Made by a program: the position numbers and the translations under genes. Below, piece after piece: positions 58,076-64,000 of a stretch of DNA of 64,000 bases. Location: the NCBI GenBank assembly GCA_963817735.1, contig CAWFPP010000014.1, forward strand, positions 124,001-188,000. Reading direction: 5' to 3'. The first letter of the stretch is position 1. The number at the start of each line of letters is the position of its first letter. Under the pieces are notes generated by a model that was not told the origin of the DNA, made no database searches, and saw only the letters and a program-made list of their open reading frames with translations. Origin of the DNA: Bog-473 sp963817735. GTDB lineage: Bacteria > Actinomycetota > Acidimicrobiia > Acidimicrobiales > RAAP-2.

Positions 58076-59570
58076 ATGAGCACACAGATCGATGACGTCA
58101 TCACCGGCGTCGGCCTGCTGATCGACGGCGAAGTCGTTGCCGGCGGGGCCGGCACGTATCCCGTCACGAACCCGGCCCGCCCCGCTGAGGTGGTGCTCGA
58201 CGCCCCGTCCACCACACCGGCCCAGCTCGACCTGGCCGTGGCCGCCGCCCGCCGCTCCCAGCGGGCCTGGGCCGCGTTGGAGCCGCCCGACCGGGCGGCT
58301 CTGGTCGTGGCCGCTGCCGAGGCCGGTGTGGCCGCTGTCGAGCGCCGCGACCTGGCGCGTCTCCTCACCCGGGAGCACGGGAAGACATTGCTGGAGTCGA
58401 TCTTCGACACCGCCACCATGGGTGGCATGGCGGGCGCCTTCGCACCGCTGGTGGCCGAGGCGCTTTCGCCGCGTGTACTCGGGGGTGGCGCCACCCGGAT
58501 CGAATGGGTCCCGCACGGCGTCGTGGCGGCCATCCTGCCGTTCAACTGGCCCGTCTCGGTCATGGGCAACAAGGTGCTGCCGGCTTTGCTGGCGGGCGAC
58601 ACGGTGGTGGTCAAGGCCCCACCCTCCTGCCCGGCGACCGTGCTGATGGTGGCGGCGGCCATGGCCGAGGTGCTCCCTCCCGGCGTCCTCAACGTCGTGA
58701 ACGGTCCCGGTGCTGCGCTCGGTGCAGCCCTGGTGGGGCATCCCGACGTCGACATGGTCTCCTTCACGGGTGGGGTCGGCACCGGCCAGGCCGTCATGGC
58801 CGCGGCGGCCGCCACGACGCGCCCGGTGGTCCTCGAGCTCGGCGGCAACGATGCGGCCATCCTGGCCCCCGACATCGTCGGGGACGCCGGGCTGGCCGAT
58901 CGACTCGTAGAGGCGGCCTTCGTCACCAGCGGGCAGGTCTGCATGGCCATCAAGCGGCTCTACGTCCACCGCGACCGGTTGGACGAGACGGTCGACGCGC
59001 TCGGCGGGCCGTCTGGCCACCGAGGTCGTAGGTGACGGCCTGGCCGACGGCGTGACCATGGGGCCGGTCCACACGGAAGCCGCCCGCGACCGGGTCGAGG
59101 CGCTCGTGTCCGAGGCCGCCGCGGCGGGAGCGTTGCTCGTGCGCCCCGGGCGGATGCGGGCCGAGGACGAGCGATCGGGCGGCTACTTCGTCTCGCCGGC
59201 GCTTGTGGTGGCGCCGCCGGCCGACTCGGGGATCGTGCGCCAGGAGCAGTTCGCCCCTGCGCTGCCGATCATCCCGTACGACGACATCGAGGAGGCACTC
59301 GACGCAGCGAACGACACCGAGTTCGGCCTGTGCGCATCGGTGTGGAGCAACGACGAGTCTTTGGCCGCCGACGCCGCGTCGCGGCTCTCGGCCGGGACGG
59401 TCTTCGTCAATGCCCACGGCCTGTCGGCCATCGACATGTACGCGCCGATGGGCGGGTGGAAGCAGTCGGGCTTCGGCGTGGAGCTCGGCACCGAGGGCAT
59501 GCAGGCGTTCGCCCGTCAGCGGGTGTGCGTGGTCCGGCCCGGCCCGGGAGAGCAGGGGGAACACGCATGA
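58076..59570 (+). CDS. NAD-dependent aldehyde dehydrogenase, frame broken by one base
   Basis: About 497 residues once one surplus base near 59001-59006 is ignored. The first frame carries GVVAAILPFNWPVSVMGNKVLPALLAG (core AAILPFNWPVSVMGNK), FTGGVGTGQAVM, ELGGNDAAILAPD (general-base Glu) and catalytic Cys289 in TSGQVCMAIKRL. It then runs into a stop at 59035. The next frame carries GRLATEVVGDGLADG, TMGPVHTEAARDRVE, GYFVSPALVV and NTEFGLCASVWSND-type sequence (NDTEFGLCASVWSND) to the end. All key residues are intact, so an indel error is likely. It probably oxidises an aldehyde made in the pathway. Overlaps the following gene (ATGA). Confidence 0.88.
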
Positions 59571-61312
59571 CGGTCGCCATCCGCGGCGGGACAGTCGTCG
59601 ACGGCACGGGCGCGCCGCCGATCAGGGCCGACGTGCTCATTGAGGGGGAGCGGATCGCCGACGTCGGGCCCGATGCAGACACCACGGGTGCGGACACGGT
59701 GATCGATGCCGGCGGCATGTTGGTCACGCCGGGGTTCGTCGACCTGCACACGCACTACGACGCCCAGCTCTTCTGGGACCCGACGGCCAGCCCGTCGCCC
59801 CTGCACGGCGTGACCACGGTCCTCGGTGGCAACTGCGGCTTCTCGCTGGCGCCCATGGCCCCGGAGCACGTCGACTACATCTCGCGGATGATGGCGAGGG
59901 TCGAGGGCATGCCGCTGACTGCCCTGCGGGCGGGCCTGCCCTGGGACTGGAGCTCCTTCGGCGATTGGATCGGGCGGCTCGAAGGCCGCATCGCGGTCAA
60001 CGCGGGCTTCCTGGTCGGCCATTCCACGCTGCGCCGGTTCGTCATGGGGGAGCGTGCCGTCGGAGGTGTCGCAAATGCCGGCGACATCGACGCCATGGAA
60101 GCGGCCCTGCACACAGCGCTCGAGGAGGGGGCGCTCGGGTTCTCGACCTCCCAGGTCCACACCCACAACGACGGAGACGGCCAGCCCGTCCCGTCGCGCG
60201 CCGCGTCACGCGAGGAAATGGAGCGCCTGGCCGCCGCGGTGCGCGAGCACGAGGGCACCACCGTGGAGCTGATCGTGGCCGGCTGCCTGAACGGGTTCAG
60301 CGACGCGGACATCGACTTTCTCTCCACCATGTCGCTACTGGCCGATCGCCCGGTCAACTGGAACGTGCTGGGCGTGTCGGCCATGAACCCCGACGGGGCC
60401 TGGGGCCAGCTGGCCGCGGGCACGGCGGCGGCCGAGCGCGGCGCGACGGTCGTCGCGTTGACGCTGCCCCACACCATGCAGATACGGCTGAGCTTCGAGA
60501 GCGGTGCCATTCTCGACGGGCTGCCCGGGTGGCGCGAAGTCTTCGCTCTCCCGCCAGCAGAGCGGATGGCGGCGCTGTCGGACCCCACGACGCGCCGGCG
60601 TCTGAATGCAGGTTCACAGTCGGAGGACGCCGGCATCCTGCGGCACCTGGCTGTCTGGGACCGGCTGATCTTCGACGAGACCTTCGCCCCGGAGAACGCG
60701 AGTGCCGAGGGGCGCAGCGTGGGCGACGTGGCGCGAGAGCGCGGAGTGGAGGCCTTCGACGCGCTGCTCGACGTCGTCGTGGCCGACGGGCTCCGCACGG
60801 GTCTGCGCCCGCCCATCGGCGAATCAGAAGAGGACTGGGTGCTGCGCGCCAAGGTCTGGCAGGACCCACGGGCGATCGTCGGCGGCTCCGACGCCGGCGC
60901 GCATCTCGACACCATGTGCGGCGCCATCTATTCGACATCGATGTTGGGCGACGGGGTGCGGGCACGGGGCCTGCTCGGCTGGGAACAGGCCGTGCGACTG
61001 CTGACCGACGTCCCGGCCCGCCTGTACGGGCTGCGCGACCGGGGACGGCTCCTCGCCGGCCACTACGCAGATGTCGTGGTGCTCGATCCGACGAGCATCG
61101 GCCACGGTGCCGTGCGGACACGCGACGACTTGCCCGGTGGGGCGAGCCGTCTCTACGCCGACGCCGTGGGTGTTGGGCACGTGTTGGTCAACGGAACCGA
61201 GATCGCGCGCGACGGGGACTTCACCGGAGCCGTGCCCGGGCGGCTGTTGCGCTCGGGACAAGACACCGACACGGTGCACGCCGGGTCGAACTGGGCAGGG
61301 GCCGTCGCCTGA
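59567..61312 (+). CDS. D-aminoacylase/amidohydrolase-3-type metal-dependent hydrolase
   Basis: 581 residues. IRGGTVVDGTGAPPIRADVLI opens a composite beta domain. Metal ligands are in FVDLHTHYDAQLFWDP (HxH) and GGSDAGAHLDTMCGA (Asp). HGVTTVLGGNCGFSLAP and ARLYGLRDRGRLLAGHYADVVV (core GRLLAGHYADVVV) are typical of N-acyl-D-amino acid deacylases and related amide or urea-ring hydrolases. The physiological substrate is not clear. Translationally coupled to the aldehyde dehydrogenase gene. Confidence 0.91.
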   Translation: MTVAIRGGTVVDGTGAPPIRADVLIEGERIADVGPDADTTGADTVIDAGGMLVTPGFVDLHTHYDAQLFWDPTASPSPLHGVTTVLGGNCGFSLAPMAPEHVDYISRMMARVEGMPLTALRAGLPWDWSSFGDWIGRLEGRIAVNAGFLVGHSTLRRFVMGERAVGGVANAGDIDAMEAALHTALEEGALGFSTSQVHTHNDGDGQPVPSRAASREEMERLAAAVREHEGTTVELIVAGCLNGFSDADIDFLSTMSLLADRPVNWNVLGVSAMNPDGAWGQLAAGTAAAERGATVVALTLPHTMQIRLSFESGAILDGLPGWREVFALPPAERMAALSDPTTRRRLNAGSQSEDAGILRHLAVWDRLIFDETFAPENASAEGRSVGDVARERGVEAFDALLDVVVADGLRTGLRPPIGESEEDWVLRAKVWQDPRAIVGGSDAGAHLDTMCGAIYSTSMLGDGVRARGLLGWEQAVRLLTDVPARLYGLRDRGRLLAGHYADVVVLDPTSIGHGAVRTRDDLPGGASRLYADAVGVGHVLVNGTEIARDGDFTGAVPGRLLRSGQDTDTVHAGSNWAGAVA

Positions 61313-61345
61313 CGCGCAGCAACCCGAATGGGTTGTCGTGCTGAT

Positions 61346-61474
61346 GGAACCTGAGTATCCACTGGGGAAACGCGCGTTTGTTTTGCCGGCTCCTGAGTCA
61401 CTGGGAAAGCGGTGCACGCTCCCGAGTGCGTTGTGTTGCTGTTGGAACCTGAGTATTCACTGGGGAAAACGCGC
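61346..61474 (+). repeat. Three related non-coding repeats before the GNAT gene
   Basis: Copies at 61346-61375 and 61444-61474 share GGAACCTGAGTAT(C/T)CACT and then GGGGAAA(A)CGCGC. A degenerate copy lies at 61391-61410 (TCCTGAGTCACTGGGAAAGC). The spacing is about 45-55 bases. They fill most of the 211-base gap and the surrounding sequence is less GC-rich than the rest of the window. No palindrome inside the unit, so not CRISPR-like. They may be protein-binding sites or remnants of a duplicated segment. Confidence 0.75.
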
Positions 61475-61507
61475 TTTTGGGTGCCGCAGACCCTGAAGCA
61501 GTCTCCC

Positions 61508-61513
61508 TATACT
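61508..61513 (+). promoter_or_regulatory. Strong -10 box TATACT
   Basis: TATACT ends ten bases before the GTG of the GNAT-like gene. There is no ribosome site, so the transcript is probably leaderless or nearly so. No good -35 was seen; an activator binding the upstream repeats could replace it. Confidence 0.55.
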
Positions 61514-61523
61514 CGGGTCTCTC

Positions 61524-62570
61524 GTGAGGATCGAATTGGTCACCGACGTCGATCGTCTGGAGAAATTCGTCGACGGCTGGGAGGCGCTCGCTGATCGCGT
61601 ATCGCAGCCTCGCGCCGGCGGGGCACTCGTGGCGGGGTGGGCTCGGCACATGATGGACGCCGGTTCGGAGTTGCGCATCTGGATCGCCTTCGATGGCTCG
61701 GACGTCGTCGGGGTCCTTCCTCTCGTTGCCGAGAAGATGGCGCGAAGGAGGCTCCGGCTCCTCCCTCCCGCCACGGACATGATGTACGGCACGGTGCCGA
61801 TCGTGGACCCCGACAACGCCGACCTGGTGGTCGGGGCGATCGCGGAAGACTTCGCCGCACAGGCGGAGCTGGTCGACATGTCGAGCATTTACTGGCTTCC
61901 GGCGGGCTCCCTATGGACAAGCGCTTTCAGCAGCCGGCTCGCTGCGCCCGACTGGGTCGCGACTTCATCGCAGTACAGCGTGCAATATACGGAAATCGCC
62001 GAGGGTGTTGATGCATGGCTGGCACAACGTGACGGAGATTTCCGGCGCGAGGTCAGGCGCCGGGCGCGCCGGGCGTCGGAGCAGGGGTTCCGGATCTTCA
62101 CAGCCGTGGATCCAGCCGAAATTGTTCAGCGACTGCCACGCCTGCAGACCTTCTACCTGCGACGCAAAGCGGAGCGGGGAGGTGAGGGGTACCGGTTCGA
62201 CGACGCCATGAGCAAGGCCATCGAGACCGCCCTCGAACTCGCACCCCCCGGCCGGTTCGGACTCTCCGTGCTCGAGCGTGACGACCTGATCATCGGGATG
62301 CAGTTTGTCATCCTTGCTGGTATGAGGATGAGCAGCTGGATGACGGGCTATGACCCCGAGCCGCAATGGTCCCGGCTGGGGACCGGGATCGCCACGCTGC
62401 TCGAGGCTCTCGAAGCCGGAGCCCGCGCTGGATGTGAGATCGTTGATCTCGGTGTGGGTGACGAGCCGTACAAGGCGAGCTTCCAGGACGCGACATTGCC
62501 GCTCGAGTCCGTGACCTGGTGCCGGCCACGCCTGGCCCGTCTCCTCCATTTCGAGACTCCGGACACATAG
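61524..62570 (+). CDS. GNAT/FemAB-like acyltransferase (CelD/BioF2 type)
   Basis: 348 residues with a double GNAT fold. RDGDFRREVRRRARRASEQGF is a typical central basic helix, followed by LQTFYLRRKAERGGEGYRF and GMQFVILAGMRMSSWMTGYD (cores quoted). The C-terminal signature is DLGVGDEPYKASF, as in polysaccharide- or cellulose-biosynthesis acetyltransferases. It probably transfers an acyl group to a sugar or envelope component. GTG start next to a strong -10. Base composition is less GC-rich than the catabolic region, and its neighbour is a glycosyltransferase. Confidence 0.85.
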   Translation: MRIELVTDVDRLEKFVDGWEALADRVSQPRAGGALVAGWARHMMDAGSELRIWIAFDGSDVVGVLPLVAEKMARRRLRLLPPATDMMYGTVPIVDPDNADLVVGAIAEDFAAQAELVDMSSIYWLPAGSLWTSAFSSRLAAPDWVATSSQYSVQYTEIAEGVDAWLAQRDGDFRREVRRRARRASEQGFRIFTAVDPAEIVQRLPRLQTFYLRRKAERGGEGYRFDDAMSKAIETALELAPPGRFGLSVLERDDLIIGMQFVILAGMRMSSWMTGYDPEPQWSRLGTGIATLLEALEAGARAGCEIVDLGVGDEPYKASFQDATLPLESVTWCRPRLARLLHFETPDT

Positions 62571-62576
62571 CCGTCT

Positions 62577-62621
62577 GACGGGGACGGGGACGGGGACGGG
62601 GTGCAAGTCACCCCGTACGAT
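62577..62621 (+). promoter_or_regulatory. GGGGAC repeats, inverted repeat and -10 before the glycosyltransferase
   Basis: Tandem GACGGG units (62577-62600) run into the inverted repeat GGGGTG-CAAGT-CACCCC (62598-62614). TACGAT (62616-62621) follows, seven bases before the ATG. The arrangement suggests a leaderless promoter with an operator, or a terminator of the preceding gene just upstream of it. Confidence 0.45.
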
Positions 62622-62628
62622 CGGATGC

Positions 62629-63492
62629 ATGAGCGACGAAGAGCCCATACGTGTAAGCGTGATCTTGCCGGTGCGCAACGGCGAGCCCTTTCTGCGTCTT
62701 CAGCTCGAGGCCTTGGAGCGTCAGAGATGCACCTTTCCGTGGGAGGTCCTCCTCGTCGACAACGGGTCGACTGATGCGACGGTCAAGACGGCGAGCGAAT
62801 TCGAAGCCCGGCTACCGAATCTCCGGATCCTGGCGGAGCCCGTCGCGGGAAAGTCGCGCGCGCTCAACCGAGGTATGGCTGCGGCGCATGGAAGGCAGTA
62901 CCTCTTTGTCGATGCCGACGATGAGGTCGGCGAAGGCTACGTCCAGAGAATGTCGGAGGCGCTGGAGACGTACGACGTCGTAGGCGCCTTTCTCGACACC
63001 AAGATGTTGAACCCGAGACCCGCTCAAGGTGGCATGGTCACGAATGAGGGCATACCGATCTACCACGACTTCCGACCCGGAATGCCGGGCGGCATCACGG
63101 GCATGCGGGCGGCGACGTGCAAGCTGGTGGGTCTCTACGACGAGGGGCTCAAGTCCGCAGAAGACGTCGACTACACCTGGAGAGCTTTCGCACTGGGCGC
63201 AACCTTCGGCCGGCAGCTCGATGCCGTCATGCACGTGAGGCGACCGCCGAACAGCCGGGCCGCCTTCCGCAAGTCGCGGAGCTATGCACACTCGGCCGTG
63301 TGGCTCTACGAGCGTTACCGGTCCGAGGGAATGCGACGTCGATCACTCCGAAAATTCGTGGGGCCATGGCGGCGGATGGTGGTCGACTCCATTCGCAACG
63401 GCGGTCCATGGCTGTGGCCGATCGCATGGAACGCCGGTACCGTCTACGGCCGGGCCGAGGAGTCGATCCGGCGTGGGGTGTACTTCCCCTGA
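62629..63492 (+). CDS. Family 2 glycosyltransferase
   Basis: 287 residues, GT-A fold. VSVILPVRNGEPFLRLQLEALERQ (core VILPVRNGEPFLRLQLEAL), EVLLVDNGSTDATV, and the metal-binding FVDADDEVGEGYV (D-A-D) are present. SAEDVDYTWRAFALGATFG supplies the ED/W motif of the acceptor region. It transfers a sugar from a nucleotide donor, probably in surface polysaccharide synthesis together with the preceding GNAT-like protein. No transmembrane segment is evident. ATG with a possible leaderless promoter. Confidence 0.93.
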   Translation: MSDEEPIRVSVILPVRNGEPFLRLQLEALERQRCTFPWEVLLVDNGSTDATVKTASEFEARLPNLRILAEPVAGKSRALNRGMAAAHGRQYLFVDADDEVGEGYVQRMSEALETYDVVGAFLDTKMLNPRPAQGGMVTNEGIPIYHDFRPGMPGGITGMRAATCKLVGLYDEGLKSAEDVDYTWRAFALGATFGRQLDAVMHVRRPPNSRAAFRKSRSYAHSAVWLYERYRSEGMRRRSLRKFVGPWRRMVVDSIRNGGPWLWPIAWNAGTVYGRAEESIRRGVYFP

Positions 63493-63542
63493 GCGATGCA
63501 ATGCGAGTCGGCCCTCGGTAGGGAGGGTGAGACGAGCGCACC

Positions 63543-64000
63543 TCAGAGCAGCCGGGTGTCCAAGGCCACCTCACGGGTCACTCCACCGTCCCTCGTCAGC
63601 GAGTAGGCCAACTTTCCTTCCACCTCGGTGAAGGCATCGACGAGCTCGCTGCCGAAGAAGACGAGCCCGGTGCCGTTCTCGGTGGCGTAGCCGTCGGGCA
63701 GCGCGCCCTCGGCGATGAGGCGATGGATAAGCGGTCGCCGCTGTTCCTCGACATCGTGGTGCGGGCTGTTGGACCAAGGCAGGAAGGCGAGCCCGTCGGT
63801 GACCGGCTCCAGCGTGGGGCCGAAGGAGTCGGTCGTCCCGCCGACGTGCCAGCACAGCGAGCCGGCGGACACCCCCTTGAGCACGACGCCCGCCTCCCAG
63901 CATTCGCGCAGCACCACGTCGAGCCCGTGCAGCCGCCACAGCGCCAGCAGGTTGGCCGTGGAGCCTCCCCCCACCCAGATGACGTCCTGCGCCAGCAGAT
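63543..64000 (-). CDS. Peptidase E (S51 family) homologue, N-terminus cut by window edge
   Basis: The visible ~152 residues begin LLAQDVIWVGGGSTANLLALW, the GGGxT(A/N)N substrate loop of the S51 family. GVSAGSLCWHVGG with the nucleophilic Ser follows, then GLAFLPWSNSPHHDVEEQRR with a His that is probably the triad member. Relatives cleave Asp-X dipeptides, or act as cyanophycinase or uncharacterised amidases. The start is outside the window to the right. It converges on the glycosyltransferase gene with a 50-base gap. Confidence 0.9.
   Translation of the reverse strand, partial: LLAQDVIWVGGGSTANLLALWRLHGLDVVLRECWEAGVVLKGVSAGSLCWHVGGTTDSFGPTLEPVTDGLAFLPWSNSPHHDVEEQRRPLIHRLIAEGALPDGYATENGTGLVFFGSELVDAFTEVEGKLAYSLTRDGGVTREVALDTRLL

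Noticed and set aside
61346..61474. CRISPR-like array
   Set aside because: Only three copies, the middle one degenerate, no dyad within the unit and no cas gene nearby.
1..64000. tRNA, rRNA, insertion sequences or phage genes
   Set aside because: Read for on both strands; no cloverleaf, rRNA segment, transposase or integrase was recognised, although a software scan could still reveal a tRNA.

Overview
The window is about 64 kb of very GC-rich DNA, densely packed with genes. It has many GTG starts, ATGA/GTGA overlaps, Tat-exported proteins, a deazaflavin-type reductase, a luciferase-like F420-family oxidoreductase and a SigE-type ECF sigma factor. Together with secreted proteins carrying 42-residue GYW...SDGG...F(Y/F)G repeats, this points to an actinobacterium, most likely an uncultured member of the Acidimicrobiia-like lineages. 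That placement rests on gene content and style, not on a marker-gene match. No rRNA, tRNA, transposase, phage gene or CRISPR array was seen.

Layout. 0-12.5 kb: a partial thiolase, small membrane proteins, two enoyl-CoA hydratases, a thiolase-like protein, rlmN, a secreted repeat protein and an amidohydrolase. 12.6-15.7 kb: two tandem Tat-exported phospholipase C/acid phosphatase-type genes, both broken by apparent single-base indels. 15.8-17.5 kb: a divergent module with an intact clpP on one strand and an XRE regulator plus a ClpP-like protein lacking the whole catalytic triad on the other. The two arms share a 20-bp region with a perfect inverted repeat. 17.5-23.8 kb: a CMD protein, an SDR, a deazaflavin-dependent reductase, an ECF sigma factor with a membrane partner, a large GT39-type glycosyltransferase and a DUF429 protein. 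23.8-61.3 kb: a long catabolic region with seven acyl-CoA dehydrogenase genes (eight dehydrogenase domains), two acyl-CoA ligases, thiolase-like proteins, a DUF35 protein, CoA transferase, enoyl-CoA hydratase, P450 with ferredoxin, GMC oxidoreductase, amidohydrolases, aldehyde dehydrogenase and a TetR regulator. 61.3-64 kb: non-coding repeats, a GNAT/FemAB-like protein, a family 2 glycosyltransferase and a peptidase E homologue.

How it works together. The catabolic genes form a toolkit for activating and beta-oxidising branched or cyclic carboxylic acids (steroid or terpenoid side chains are the closest known theme), but the substrate cannot be read from sequence. Seven intergenic sites match a 14-bp near-palindrome TGACRCCNRTGTCA or a close variant. 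All lie next to starts of acyl-CoA dehydrogenase, amidohydrolase, aldehyde dehydrogenase or GMC oxidoreductase genes, often over a plausible -10 of a leaderless promoter. This looks like the operator of one regulon; its regulator is not identified here.

Caution. Several reading frames break by one base (near 2265, 12695, 13711, 14505 and 59003) while coding continues in another frame. Indel errors in the assembly are at least as likely as real pseudogenes.
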